Below, in pieces: positions 1 through 7,508 of a DNA stretch of 54,048 bases. The position numbers and the translations under genes are program-made. How positions within the stretch are numbered: position 1 is the stretch's first letter; each line of letters opens with the position of its first letter. Source of the stretch: an uncultured Eubacteriales bacterium (GTDB lineage: Bacteria; Bacillota; Clostridia; Oscillospirales; Butyricicoccaceae); NCBI GenBank assembly GCA_910579575.1, contig CAJTUM010000013.1, positions 1-54,048 on the forward strand, read 5' to 3'. Under the pieces are notes generated by a model. The model was given only the letters and a program-made list of their open reading frames with translations. It did no database searches and was not told the origin of the DNA.

Positions 1-20
1 CTAAATATCATGATTTATAG

Positions 21-67
21 TACAAGAGGGCGGCAACCGAAGGTATATCGGTTGCCGCCCTCTTGTA
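21..67. repeat. 20-bp perfect inverted repeat (hairpin)
   Basis: Arms 21-40 and 48-67 are exact reverse complements around a 7-nt loop, giving a very stable GC-rich stem-loop downstream of the leftward nitroreductase gene. Neither side has a clear T-run, so it is a weak candidate for a classical terminator; it may be a processed 3' end or an intergenic palindromic repeat. I see no convincing gene in 1-175. Confidence 0.6.
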
Positions 68-175
68 GTGCTCTGAACGGTATTTTGTTGTTGTCCTTGT
101 GCGGGGTAGCCCTTGGGGAGCGGCCTTTTGCCGCTTTGCGGCGTTCTGGCGTTTTGTGAAAACACAGGATTTTTT

Positions 176-706
176 TCAACGGTACTGACCATAATGGATT
201 TTGCCCATGTCAAAATCCGCGCCGGTATAGGGCGGTTTTTCCTCCGCTTTGCCTCCTAAGGCGATTAAATTGAGCACGGCGTAATCTTCTGGAATGCCCA
301 GCAGAGCGCGGATTTCCTGCTCGGCAGAGAGGCGCTGGCCCTGCCGGTTGCGAATGTGGACCCAGCAAGCGCCAAGGCCCTGCTGCTCCGCTGCCAGTAA
401 GATATAAGAAGAGGCGATAGCGGCGTCTTCAATCCAAAACTCGCCTCGTTCCAGGCGGGAAATCACAACGATAACCGCGCCGGCGCCTTCGATTTGGCTT
501 CCGCCCAGCTTTTTGCATTGTCCAATCCGGCGGATGTTTTCCTCCCCCTCCACCGCCACAAACTCCACCGGCCTGTGGCCAAAGGAACAGGGCGCCGTCA
601 AGGCGGTTTTCAGGATAGCCTCCAGCACAGTCCGTTCCACGGGAGCGCCGGTATACCGGCGGATCGACCGGCGGCGAAGGGCCAGGTTGTAGAAAGTATC
701 TTCCAT
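176..706 (-). CDS. Nitroreductase family FMN-dependent oxidoreductase
   Basis: A 176-aa cytoplasmic protein whose layout matches small nitroreductases. The N-terminal RRRSIRRY segment is the family's FMN-phosphate-binding arginine cluster. A central AAIASSYILLAAEQQGLGACWV helix matches the family's dimer-interface and FMN-binding helix, and the C-terminus has the LGIPEDYAVLNLIALGGKAE pattern seen in the nitroreductase fold. Such enzymes use NAD(P)H and FMN to reduce nitro compounds, quinones or flavins; the substrate cannot be read from sequence. The start ATG at 706 has only a weak upstream AGAG. It is the last gene of a leftward block, 38 bp downstream of the membrane-protein gene. Family sure, reaction unknown. 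Confidence 0.85.
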   Translation of the reverse strand: MEDTFYNLALRRRSIRRYTGAPVERTVLEAILKTALTAPCSFGHRPVEFVAVEGEENIRRIGQCKKLGGSQIEGAGAVIVVISRLERGEFWIEDAAIASSYILLAAEQQGLGACWVHIRNRQGQRLSAEQEIRALLGIPEDYAVLNLIALGGKAEEKPPYTGADFDMGKIHYGQYR

Positions 707-744
707 TTGAAATCAGCTCTTTTCTTTTGGATGGCAGAAGGACC

Positions 745-1404
745 CTATTCCACCCGACTGCCGCCCCATTCCACAACGGTAAAACCTTGGCGGGCGGGAG
801 CTTGCAGGGGTTGCGGCAGGATTTCCATCGGTTTGTCTATGGGCTTCCAGGCCATAAAGACCCGAATCAGGCTGTCTGGCGCAGGGTCGATCTCCAGCCG
901 GGCCAGGTCGGTATAAGCCTGCTGCTGAAAGGCTATCAGATTATAAGGGTTTTCTTCCAGCTGCGGCAGCCAAAATTCCATGAAATCCGCGGTTTCTTGG
1001 GCATTGAGCCCCAGCTTGCCCAAGGACAGGAGCAAAAATTCTTCCGCTTGCCGGCCAGGAACCACAAAGCCCTGGGAAAAATCAAATTGAGCGGAGCAGC
1101 TGGCCTCCCAGAACAGATAGGGCCAGTTTTGGCCCGTCTCGTCGGTCAAAACGCCGTCCGGTCGGGCGGTTACGCGCCAGCCGTCGCCCAACGCAGGCTC
1201 TGTGACGTCGAATTGGCCTTGGGCCAGCTTGACATTGACAAAAACCTCCGTCTCCTCCTGCGGATACAGATAAATCGCCGGCTTGCCCAAAATCACCTGG
1301 GCCGGGTCGCCGGGCGCCAGGGACAGGATAGCGTAAATCACGGCGCCGGCGGCCAGAAAGACGAACAGACGCCGAGCCGCGACAGAAGCGATATAACCTT
1401 TCAT
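745..1404 (-). CDS. Membrane-anchored or exported hypothetical protein
   Basis: About 219 aa. Residues 12-30 form one hydrophobic segment (FVFLAAGAVIYAILSLA), so the protein is either N-terminally anchored or exported, and the remaining ~185 residues lie outside the membrane. Near residue 43 there is a KPAIYLYPQEETEV motif that recurs in uncharacterised Gram-positive surface proteins; no enzyme motif is visible. ATG 1404 is preferred over TTG 1407 because AAGGAGG lies at the right distance upstream. It has its own consensus promoter (1435-1463). Function unknown. Confidence 0.7.
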   Translation of the reverse strand: MKGYIASVAARRLFVFLAAGAVIYAILSLAPGDPAQVILGKPAIYLYPQEETEVFVNVKLAQGQFDVTEPALGDGWRVTARPDGVLTDETGQNWPYLFWEASCSAQFDFSQGFVVPGRQAEEFLLLSLGKLGLNAQETADFMEFWLPQLEENPYNLIAFQQQAYTDLARLEIDPAPDSLIRVFMAWKPIDKPMEILPQPLQAPARQGFTVVEWGGSRVE

Positions 1405-1434
1405 CAAAATCCTCCTTCGCCAGTTGTTGCTGAT

Positions 1435-1463
1435 ATTTTACAACAATTTTCAGCTTATGTCAA
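1435..1463 (-). promoter_or_regulatory. Sigma-A promoter for the 745-1404 gene
   Basis: On the minus strand TTGACA (1463-1458) and TAAAAT (1440-1435) are separated by 17 nt, about 30 nt upstream of the start codon at 1404. Confidence 0.75.
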
Positions 1464-1546
1464 CGGAACTACAGGAGACAATCACATTGGCTGGAAGGAG
1501 TTTTCCGGCTCCAGGCTCGGACATGGCGGCTCATTGCCTGGCCAAG

Positions 1547-2656
1547 CTAATCTGGAGTATGGCCGTCGGACCGCTCCAATCGGTCGATTTGCTCTAAAAG
1601 GGCGGGCAATCGGCTGGGGGAAGGGGAGCGGGCGGAATCTTTGACCAGTTGGGCGGTTTGGCGGCGGCTAAGGCGAGGAGAGGCCGTCTGGGTTCCGCGG
1701 TTGGTTTGCATGACCCAAACCCGGCGTCTCAGGCGCCAGAGCATGGCCAGCGGCAGGGATAGGCCGGCGGCCAACAAAGCGAAAAAAGGCAGAGCCCGCT
1801 TCGCCGGAGCCGCCGCTTCGCTGTTGCCCAAGCCCTTGTCCAGCCCCATGCCCAGGCTGGGGGAAGCGGACAAAGAATGTTCCGGCCCGCAGGGCGCGGA
1901 TTCCTGGGCAGAATCGAGGTTGAATTCTGTGAGAATGCAGTCTTCGCTGACCACGGATATCACGGCGCCCAGACCCATCTCCTGAATGAGCAGCTGAGCG
2001 TATTCTTTTTCCATGCCGTCGGCCACAGCCACAGTGACCGTGTCTGTGTTGCGGGTCAGAATCACATGGCGGACAGCCTCATCCTCTAAAGCCAGAACCG
2101 CCTGATACGCCTGGACTTTTTGGGCGTGGGTAAACGTGCAATGATAAAACGTGACCAGGCAGCGGGGGGAGGCCAGCTCCAAAATCTGTTGGCGGCGCGG
2201 CTCGTCGGCGCCAACCAGGCCGATTTGCCAATAGGAATAAACCAGGCCGTCGTCTTTGACCTCGCCTCCGGCCTGAAAGGCATAGGAAACGTCGGAGGGG
2301 TAACCTTCCTGCTCCCAATACTCATATAGGTTTTCAATGCTTCCCCGGCCCGGCTGGCCTTGGGAGAGGGGAGGAGAGGCGACAGAACTGGCGGGGGTTT
2401 CTTCCTGATAGGAATCTTCGTCCACGGGGACGTCCTGCCACTGGTTGTCCGCCGGCAGGGCGCCGGCAGGTCCCTCTGGATTTTCCGGCTCAAAGGCGAG
2501 AGGATCCTCTTCGGCAGGCAGGCGTTCCGTCAAAGCCGGGGGAGCGGCGGAATCCTTCCAATCCTCCGGCGCGGCTTGGGCAGAAAAAGGGCGCAGCAGC
2601 GCCAGGGCGGCCAAAACGGCGGCCAGCTTCGGTCGATTGGTTTGTGTTGGCAACAT
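1547..2656 (-). CDS. Secreted/membrane protein paired with ECF sigma factor (possible anti-sigma or sensor)
   Basis: A 369-aa protein. Residues 1-29 are a signal peptide ending in an AQA cleavage-like site. A Pro/Glu-rich stretch follows (about 30-105), then an extracytoplasmic domain (about 110-260), a transmembrane helix near 287-307 (LPFFALLAAGLSLPLAMLW), and a basic cytoplasmic tail of about 60 residues. The ATG at 2656 follows a GAGGAGG site, and the gene lies 26 bp after the ECF sigma gene, so the two are almost certainly co-transcribed. Position and topology fit a sensor or anti-sigma partner. However, I see no ZAS zinc-binding or other recognised anti-sigma motif, and the N-out topology with the cytoplasmic part at the C-terminus is the reverse of most anti-sigmas. 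Role inferred from context only. Confidence 0.7.
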   Translation of the reverse strand: MLPTQTNRPKLAAVLAALALLRPFSAQAAPEDWKDSAAPPALTERLPAEEDPLAFEPENPEGPAGALPADNQWQDVPVDEDSYQEETPASSVASPPLSQGQPGRGSIENLYEYWEQEGYPSDVSYAFQAGGEVKDDGLVYSYWQIGLVGADEPRRQQILELASPRCLVTFYHCTFTHAQKVQAYQAVLALEDEAVRHVILTRNTDTVTVAVADGMEKEYAQLLIQEMGLGAVISVVSEDCILTEFNLDSAQESAPCGPEHSLSASPSLGMGLDKGLGNSEAAAPAKRALPFFALLAAGLSLPLAMLWRLRRRVWVMQTNRGTQTASPRLSRRQTAQLVKDSARSPSPSRLPALLEQIDRLERSDGHTPD

Positions 2657-2682
2657 AAAAAAGCCTCCTCATTTTTGTGCGA

Positions 2683-3189
2683 TCAGTCGGCGAGCTGAGC
2701 CCGCAGCTTGTCTAAGGCCCGGCGGTATTTCCACAGCACGGAGCCCAAAGGCGCTTGGACGATTTCGGCCGTCTGCCGAAACGTCAGGCCGCCGTTGAGA
2801 TGGAGCGCCACAATCTGCCGCTCCAGGTCGGTCAGCGTTTGCAGGGCCCGCTCCAGATCCAGCCGCTCCGCAGGATCTGTCTCCGCCATAGGGGGCGGAT
2901 ATTGATCGATATCCAAGGCGGGGCGGCGCTTCCGCAGGCTGTCCAGCGCCAGGTTCCGGGCGGATTGAAACAGATAGGCGCGGGGTTTGGCCACCCGGTC
3001 TCCCGGCGGATCTTGGTATAATTTGATAAAGAAATCCTGCAAAAGGTCTTCTGCTTCCGCTTGCTCTTGGACGATGCGCAGCAGCACAGTAAAAACAGGG
3101 GTTTGCAAATCGGCGTACAGCGCTTCAAAGGCTCCTCGATCCCCTCGGCGGATTTGCGAAAAGCATTGTCGCAGTTCGGCGTCGTTCAT
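2683..3189 (-). CDS. ECF-type RNA polymerase sigma factor
   Basis: A 168-aa protein with the two-domain ECF layout. Region 2 spans residues 15-85, with QEQAEAEDLLQDFFIKLYQ and the RAYLFQSARNLALDSLRKR segment. Region 4 spans about 110-165, with LTDLERQIVALHLNGGLTFRQTAEIVQAPLGSVLWKYRRALDKLR, a helix-turn-helix that would contact the -35 element. There is no region 1.1 or 3, typical for the group. The ATG at 3189 has a strong GAAAGGAGGG site. It heads a two-gene unit with the transmembrane protein downstream, so it probably directs a small envelope or stress regulon. ECF genes often autoregulate; I could not assign an ECF-type promoter with confidence. Confidence 0.92.
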   Translation of the reverse strand: MNDAELRQCFSQIRRGDRGAFEALYADLQTPVFTVLLRIVQEQAEAEDLLQDFFIKLYQDPPGDRVAKPRAYLFQSARNLALDSLRKRRPALDIDQYPPPMAETDPAERLDLERALQTLTDLERQIVALHLNGGLTFRQTAEIVQAPLGSVLWKYRRALDKLRAQLAD

Positions 3190-3269
3190 AGGCTCCCTCC
3201 TTTCTGTTATCGATGACGGTTGAACCAGGGTATTTTATTGGGGTTTTGAGAAAAAATTTTTTGGAACGC

Positions 3270-3300
3270 AAAAAACGGCTCCGCCGAAGCGGAGCCGTTT
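3270..3300 (-). terminator. Intrinsic terminator of degV
   Basis: A 12-bp perfect stem (3273-3284 with 3289-3300, loop CGAA) is followed on the minus strand by a run of six T. It sits 7 bp after the degV stop codon. Confidence 0.9.
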
Positions 3301-3306
3301 GCTTGC

Positions 3307-4164
3307 CTATAAAAGCTGAATGCCGACGCCAATCAGATGAGGCCCGGTATGAACGCCCAGAGTCCCGTCAATTTCCCCTTCATGATAGTGCTGGGCGCAG
3401 GCGATTTCCTCTTGAAGCAGGCTTTTTAGATAAGCCAGGTCGCCGGGGCAGCCGCCGTGGGCCGTAGCCAGCGTATAGGGCCGCCCGTCCTGAGGAACCA
3501 TTTTTCGGATGCGCGCGGCCATTTCGTCGATGGAGCGATAGCGCCCTCGCACTTTGCCCACGCTGACCAGCTGTCCGTCTTCCGCAAAGGAGATAATGGG
3601 CTTGATCTGAAGCATAGACCCGGCCAGCCAGGCGATTTTGCCGATGCGCCCGCCTTTTTGCAAATATTCTAAGGTATCCAGGCTGAAAAACACAGAGGTA
3701 TTCTGAATCAGTTGGGGAACCAGCTCCAGCAGCTGGGGCCATTCTGCGCCTTGGCGGATGCGGCGAGCCAGCTCCAGGGCCACGCAGCCTTCGCCCAGGC
3801 TGCCGCTGTTGGAATCGAAAACCGCCGCCTCCAGATGGGGATATTCCTGGGCCGTCAGCCGCACAAGGTTATAGGCGCCGCTCAGGCCAGAGGAAAGGCA
3901 GACGGCGATTACCCGCTCAAAGCCTTGGCTATGAATGCGCTCCAGCATACGAAGGGCGCTGTCCACATCCGGCAGGGAGGTGGTGGGAACCTGGTCGGGC
4001 ATCCGCTGGTAAATCTGGTCGGCGGAGATGTCCACTCCGTCGCTGTATTCCCCTTCCGGGTAGATGATTTTCAGAGGGAGAATAAAAATATCGTTTTCCG
4101 CCGCGATTTCAGCGGGGATATCGCAACAGGAATCGGTGAGAACTGCGATCTTTTGCCGGTTCAA
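3307..4164 (-). CDS. degV: DegV family fatty-acid-binding protein
   Basis: A 285-aa protein of normal length for DegV proteins, the lipid-binding partners (FakB type) of a fatty-acid kinase. Seen in order: TDSCCDIP near residue 10, the PTTSLP motif near 60, SSGLSGAYN near 95, LEYLQKGGRIGK near 165, a RYRSIDE segment, and the C-terminal HTGPHLIGVG. The family binds a single fatty acid; the matching kinase is not in this window. The start appears to be TTG at 4164 with an AAAGGTG-type site; no ATG fits the family N-terminus. The gene is monocistronic with a strong terminator behind it. Family assignment is firm. Confidence 0.93.
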   Translation of the reverse strand: MNRQKIAVLTDSCCDIPAEIAAENDIFILPLKIIYPEGEYSDGVDISADQIYQRMPDQVPTTSLPDVDSALRMLERIHSQGFERVIAVCLSSGLSGAYNLVRLTAQEYPHLEAAVFDSNSGSLGEGCVALELARRIRQGAEWPQLLELVPQLIQNTSVFFSLDTLEYLQKGGRIGKIAWLAGSMLQIKPIISFAEDGQLVSVGKVRGRYRSIDEMAARIRKMVPQDGRPYTLATAHGGCPGDLAYLKSLLQEEIACAQHYHEGEIDGTLGVHTGPHLIGVGIQLL

Positions 4165-4215
4165 TGGCTTTGCACACCTTTCTGTTTAGGGCCGGGGCCC
4201 GAAAATTCAAGACGG

Positions 4216-4245
4216 TTGACGGGGGTCGACCCGCCAAGTTATAAT
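4216..4245 (+). promoter_or_regulatory. Promoter with internal palindrome, TetR gene
   Basis: TTGACG (4216-4221) and TATAAT (4240-4245) are spaced 18 nt. The spacer holds a 10-bp perfect palindrome GGGTCGACCC (4223-4232), well placed to be the operator of the TetR protein encoded downstream. That role is inferred. Confidence 0.7.
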
Positions 4246-4336
4246 AAAAAAATCGTTGGAGAAATCGCATAACAGCGTTACGCGAACTATTATACAAACA
4301 TCGGATGCGAATGTCAAATTTTTTGAAGAAAGAGGG

Positions 4337-4951
4337 ATGAACGTGGAATACTTGGAAAAGAAGCGGGCCCAAGGGCAGGCCACGGAACAGAAGCTGATCG
4401 ACGCGGCGCTGACGCTGATGCGCCAACGGGGCTACGACGCCGTATCCATACGGGATATCTGCCGCCAGGCCGGCGCCACAACCGGGGCCTTTTACCATCA
4501 TTTCCGCTCCAAAGAAGAGATGCTGGAGCGGGGCGGCCGCCAGCTGGATCTCTATATCCAGAAGCAGCTGGAAATCAAGCCTTTCCACAGCAGTCTTTCC
4601 GCGCTGCGGATTATTTTTACCGCTTATGCCGAATATATGGAGCAAAATCAAGGGGAGCTGACCGCCCGATATTATCAAAATATGTTGGCTGTCAGCGCCA
4701 GACGCCCCTTTGACGAGGACCGGACGGTTTACCAAACGGTGCGGCGCTACATGGAGCAGGCGCGGCAAAAAGGCATTTTGGCGGATACCTATTCGCCCGA
4801 AGAGGCAAGCTCTTTCTGCGTGCGCCATTTTCGAGGCATCGTCATCGATTGGGCGCTGCACAATTATGATTTTTCCCTGACCGAAACCATGGAACGAGAA
4901 TTCAAAATGCTCTATCGTTTTTTCAAAAGCCGCAAAGCGCCGATGATTTAG
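4337..4951 (+). CDS. TetR/AcrR family transcriptional regulator
   Basis: About 204 aa. The N-terminal TetR DNA-binding domain spans residues 12-58: KLIDAALTLMRQRGYDAVSIRDICRQAGATTGAFYHHF, with the helix-turn-helix and the family's GAFYHHF signature. The C-terminal ligand-binding half is divergent, as usual. ATG 4337 has an AGAGGG directly against it, so GTG 4343 with 6-nt spacing is an alternative start; the upstream TTG at 4256 lies too close to the promoter -10 to be used. The likely target is its own palindromic promoter and possibly the next gene. Ligand unknown. Confidence 0.9.
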   Translation: MNVEYLEKKRAQGQATEQKLIDAALTLMRQRGYDAVSIRDICRQAGATTGAFYHHFRSKEEMLERGGRQLDLYIQKQLEIKPFHSSLSALRIIFTAYAEYMEQNQGELTARYYQNMLAVSARRPFDEDRTVYQTVRRYMEQARQKGILADTYSPEEASSFCVRHFRGIVIDWALHNYDFSLTETMEREFKMLYRFFKSRKAPMI

Positions 4952-4953
4952 CC

Positions 4954-4976
4954 TTGAAAAAAACCTTTTCAATTTT
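4954..4976 (+). terminator. Weak A/T-rich terminator after TetR gene
   Basis: A 7-bp stem TTGAAAA/TTTTCAA (4954-4960, 4966-4972) is followed by TTTT, immediately after the TetR stop codon. The stem is weak, so partial readthrough into the next gene is likely. Confidence 0.45.
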
Positions 4977-4990
4977 GTTTCAAATAACCG

Positions 4991-5019
4991 TTGCAAATAA
5001 TATAAATATGGCGTAATAT
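4991..5019 (+). promoter_or_regulatory. Candidate promoter for hemolysin III gene
   Basis: TTGCAA (4991-4996) and TAATAT (5014-5019) with 17-nt spacing lie in an AT-rich stretch 72 nt before the start codon. A TATAAT at 5017-5022 overlaps but gives a poorer 20-nt spacing. Confidence 0.5.
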
Positions 5020-5090
5020 AATATATAAGATTTGATTATCTGGTTTTTGAAACTAAATATGTTTTGCTGAGATTGAGGAGGTTTTGAAAA

Positions 5091-5750
5091 ATGATAAAAC
5101 GCGCCGATTGTTTGCCCCAATACGCCCCGGAGGAAGAACGATTCAACGCTGTGTCCCACGGCGTCGGGGCGGCGCTGGCCTGCGTGGGCCTGGGCGCGCT
5201 GCTCTCGCTGGCCGCCTTCTATGGGGACGCCCGGGCTATGGCGGCTTCAGCTGTTTATGGCCTTTCGCTGGCGGCTTTGTATTTGGCCTCCGCCCTGTAC
5301 CACGCCAGCGCCGACCGCAGAATCAAAAGCGCCCTGCAGGTGCTGGACCATTGCTCGATCTTTCTGCTGATCGCAGGCACCTATACGCCCTATACGTTGA
5401 TTACGCTCCGGGGTCCGCTGGGGTGGGGAATGTTCGCTCTGGTGTGGACCGCCGCAGCGGCGGGCGTGGCGCTGAACATTGTGGATATGAAAAAGTACAG
5501 CAAGGCGTCTATGGTTTGTTACTTGGCCATGGGCTGGGTGGTGTTAGCGGCGCTTCGCCCGCTGGTCCGGGCGCTGGATATGCGGGGCGTCGTCTTGTTA
5601 GCTCTTGGAGGGCTGGCCTATACCGGCGGCGTGGCATTCTATAAGAGCAAGCGCCGGTATATGCACGCTGTCTGGCATCTGTTTGTGCTGGCAGGCAGCG
5701 TGTTGCAATATTTCAGCATTTTTCTCTATGTGATCCCCAGCGCCTCTTGA
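5091..5750 (+). CDS. Hemolysin III / PAQR family membrane protein (TrhA-like)
   Basis: A 219-aa protein with about seven hydrophobic segments. Family marks are EERFNAVSHGVGAALA near the N-terminus, SALYHASAD near residue 68 (an HxxxD-type pair), LDHCSIFLLIAGTYTPYTL near 85, and a late YMHAVWHLFVLAGSVLQYFSIF segment with the last conserved histidines. In PAQR proteins the Asp/His set binds a metal at the membrane; bacterial members have been linked to membrane energetics homeostasis. The name hemolysin is historical. ATG 5091 has a GGAGG site 9 nt upstream. Confidence 0.9.
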   Translation: MIKRADCLPQYAPEEERFNAVSHGVGAALACVGLGALLSLAAFYGDARAMAASAVYGLSLAALYLASALYHASADRRIKSALQVLDHCSIFLLIAGTYTPYTLITLRGPLGWGMFALVWTAAAAGVALNIVDMKKYSKASMVCYLAMGWVVLAALRPLVRALDMRGVVLLALGGLAYTGGVAFYKSKRRYMHAVWHLFVLAGSVLQYFSIFLYVIPSAS

Positions 5751-5794
5751 GCCATGACAGAAAAGATTTTTTCTCCAATTTTGCAGATTTGAGG

Positions 5795-5824
5795 TTGACA
5801 TCTTCTATCCGAATGTGGTAGAAT
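5795..5824 (+). promoter_or_regulatory. Promoter of the tRNA-Ser gene
   Basis: TTGACA (5795-5800) and TAGAAT (5819-5824) with 18-nt spacing end about 20 nt before the mature tRNA 5' end. Confidence 0.8.
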
Positions 5825-5843
5825 GAACAAGCACTCGAGGGAT

Positions 5844-5933
5844 GGAGAAGTACTCAAGTGGTGAAGAGGCTCCCCTGCTAAGGGAGTAGGGCTCGAAAGG
5901 GTCGCGAGGGTTCAAATCCCTCCTTCTCCGCCA
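5844..5933 (+). tRNA. tRNA-Ser (anticodon GCU), prophage attachment gene
   Basis: A 90-nt class II tRNA with a long variable arm. Acceptor GGAGAAG (5844-5850) pairs with CTTCTCC (5923-5929), then G and encoded CCA (5931-5933). The anticodon stem 5870-5874/5882-5886 holds the loop CTGCTAA with anticodon GCT at 5877-5879, reading AGC/AGU serine codons. The T arm GAGGGTTCAAATCCCTC is inside the 28-bp repeat duplicated at the far prophage end, so the 3' part of the present gene came with the integrated element and keeps the tRNA intact. Confidence 0.97.
5906..5933 (+). repeat. attL: attL core (28-bp direct repeat, copy 1)
   Basis: Identical to 38848-38875. It covers the T arm and 3' acceptor strand of tRNA-Ser plus CCA. 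The bases just outside differ on both sides (5905 C vs 38847 A; 5934 G vs 38876 C), so 28 bp is the full identity. Confidence 0.95.
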
Positions 5934-5939
5934 GAGGGG

Positions 5940-5974
5940 AAACCCCGGAATCATGATGATTCCGGGGTTTCTTT
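5940..5974 (+). terminator. Phage-supplied terminator behind tRNA-Ser
   Basis: A perfect 14-bp stem (5940-5953 with 5957-5970, 3-nt loop) with a short CTTT tail lies 7 bp after the tRNA. It replaces the host terminator, which is now displaced to 38878 beyond attR. Confidence 0.8.
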
Positions 5975-6067
5975 GTGTTTGCAAGGGGTTTGGGGCTTTG
6001 CTTTTGTTTCAATAATAGGACGGACGCTTTGGCGCGGGGGCGGGTTTTGCCGATTTGAAACGGGCGA

Positions 6068-6087
6068 ATGCTAATGAAAATGCTAAC
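6068..6087. repeat. Candidate integrase arm-type site (left)
   Basis: The 20-bp ATGCTAATGAAAATGCTAAC contains a directly repeated ATGCTAA and matches 17 of 20 positions with 38783-38802 at the other prophage end. Paired short repeats near both att cores are what arm-type integrase sites look like. It overlaps the last codon of int. Confidence 0.45.
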
Positions 6088-7150
6088 GGATTTTCTCCGG
6101 AGGCAAGGGGGCGCTGGATGCGGCATAAAATTTCATCATGGCGGTTTGGTAGCGAGCGATATCCGCTTTGGCGATGTGGGTATAGATTTTGTGCATGGTG
6201 GATGCGTCGGCCCAGCCGCCGATTTCCATGGCGATTTTCTCTGGCATTTGCAGGTGATAGGCCAGGCTGGCGAAGCTGTGGCGCAGTCCGTGAATACCTA
6301 TATTGGGAAGGCTGTTTGCCTGGCACACTTTTTGAATGGCCCGGCGCAGGCTGCCTTGTCCATAGCGCAGCACCGGGCCGGAGGGCTGACGATCACGCTC
6401 CAAAGCCGCGGCCAGCTCGGGGATCATGACGGGCACGTTTCGGGCGGAGGAGGCGTTTTTGTTTTGCGCCTTCCGGGTCATTTTGTGGCGTTCATCCGGC
6501 ACTGCTGCGCCGGATACTCGGATAAACGCCGGGTTTGGCGGGATATTGCTCCAATCCAGCGCCTGAATCTCTGAGGCCCGCAGAGAAGACAGGGCCAGCA
6601 GGGCGGGCACGGCGTATTTTGTTTGCGCAATCGCGGAGACGAAAAGGCGGATTTGCTCCGGCGCGAGGAAGGGCTTTTCCGGCGGCGCAAGGGCGGGCAG
6701 CTTGACCTCCGGCGGATAGCTGCCCGTCGCTTCTTCCGCCACGCTGCGGATAAAACCCCAGGCGTTTTTCAGCGTTTTGGGGCCGCAGCGGGCCGCCTCC
6801 TGGTTGACAATTCCCTGCCAATCCTCTGGGGCGATTTGGTCCAGCCGGCGGGACATTTGCTCCTGAAAGCGGTTGCGCTGGATGGTCCGATAGCCCCGGA
6901 TGGTGGCCGGGGACAGGGTGTTGCTCCGCTGGGCGATATAGCGATCGACGGCCTCTGTCAAAGCAGGGGATTCTGGGGCTGGATTCTTCTGTTTCTGCCG
7001 CTTGCCGGCCAGATACTCCGCCTTGATCAGCTGGGCCTGGCGGAGACATTCTTTTTTGCTGTAATCCGAAATAGAGACGCTCTCGCCCCCCAGCCGCAGC
7101 TGGATAAACCATTTTCCTGAAGATAATTTCCGCGGTTCTGGCACTTTCAT
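6083..7150 (-). CDS. int: Phage tyrosine recombinase (integrase)
   Basis: A 355-aa site-specific recombinase. An AP2-like arm-binding N-terminus (about 1-55) is followed by a SAM-like core-binding domain (about 60-150) and a catalytic domain (about 160-340). Catalytic residues seen: R191 (LSSLRASEIQAL), H287 and R290 (IHGLRHSFA), W313 in the second-histidine position (IGGWAD), and the nucleophile Y323 (KIYTH). It lies 150 bp from attL and reads toward it, the usual arrangement. It would catalyse integration at, and excision from, the tRNA-Ser 3' end. No clear excisionase was recognised. ATG 7150 has an AGGAGG site. Confidence 0.97.
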   Translation of the reverse strand: MKVPEPRKLSSGKWFIQLRLGGESVSISDYSKKECLRQAQLIKAEYLAGKRQKQKNPAPESPALTEAVDRYIAQRSNTLSPATIRGYRTIQRNRFQEQMSRRLDQIAPEDWQGIVNQEAARCGPKTLKNAWGFIRSVAEEATGSYPPEVKLPALAPPEKPFLAPEQIRLFVSAIAQTKYAVPALLALSSLRASEIQALDWSNIPPNPAFIRVSGAAVPDERHKMTRKAQNKNASSARNVPVMIPELAAALERDRQPSGPVLRYGQGSLRRAIQKVCQANSLPNIGIHGLRHSFASLAYHLQMPEKIAMEIGGWADASTMHKIYTHIAKADIARYQTAMMKFYAASSAPLPPEKIR

Positions 7151-7183
7151 GGTTGCATTCCTCCTATTTTCCGTATAAAATAA

Positions 7184-7218
7184 GAGGGTAGTATGAGCCG
7201 CAAAACTTTACTACCCTC
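7184..7218 (-). terminator. Stem-loop with T-rich tail, end of toxin-antitoxin operon
   Basis: A 10-bp perfect stem (7184-7193 with 7209-7218) is followed on the minus strand by TTATTTTAT. It lies between the antitoxin stop (7268) and the integrase start (7150), so it could terminate or attenuate transcription entering int. Confidence 0.6.
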
Positions 7219-7220
7219 TG

Positions 7221-7258
7221 ACCGCCCCTGACGCTGCAACGCCGGGGGCGGTTTTTTT
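7221..7258 (+). terminator. Plus-strand intrinsic terminator
   Basis: An 8-bp perfect stem ACCGCCCC/GGGGCGGT (7221-7228, 7245-7252) is followed by seven T on the plus strand. No plus-strand gene lies upstream, so it may block antisense transcription coming from the chromosome through int. Confidence 0.65.
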
Positions 7259-7267
7259 ATGTGGTTT

Positions 7268-7492
7268 TTATTGAAATAGCTTTTGCGCTTCTTGAGCGGA
7301 AACAAAGTCCTGACAATCTGGGTCTTGCTGGATTTGGCGAATCATTTGCAGGTCCAGCTCATCCGGCTGTACCTCTTCGATGGTATCCCAGCTATCTGCA
7401 TATAGTTGCTGAACCATGGCCCAAAGACGCTGGGCGCCGGCTTCATCCATTACGGTAATAGCGCCGATAAGGCGGTTTTTGACTTCACTCAT
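7268..7492 (-). CDS. Antitoxin-like partner of the RelE-type toxin
   Basis: 74 aa, starting at ATG 7492 behind AAAGGAGGATATC. It is acidic, with MSEVKNRLIGAITVMDEAGAQRLWAMVQQLYAD at the N-terminus, a layout seen in small antitoxins encoded next to RelE/ParE toxins. It follows the toxin gene by 16 bp (toxin first, antitoxin second). No helix-turn-helix is evident. The antitoxin role is inferred from pairing, size and charge. Confidence 0.65.
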   Translation of the reverse strand: MSEVKNRLIGAITVMDEAGAQRLWAMVQQLYADSWDTIEEVQPDELDLQMIRQIQQDPDCQDFVSAQEAQKLFQ

Positions 7493-7508
7493 AGGTGATA
7501 TCCTCCTT

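Noticed and set aside
1..213. 70-aa minus-strand ORF at the left edge
   Set aside because: Runs through the 20-bp inverted repeat and overlaps the nitroreductase end; no ribosome binding site and low-complexity product.
727..2698. Long + strand ORFs opposite the leftward host genes
   Set aside because: Antisense shadows in GC-rich DNA; products lack domain-like features, while the minus-strand frames have ribosome binding sites, a signal peptide and a promoter.
4109..4996. 295-aa minus-strand ORF over the TetR gene
   Set aside because: Fully antisense to a clear TetR gene and its promoter.
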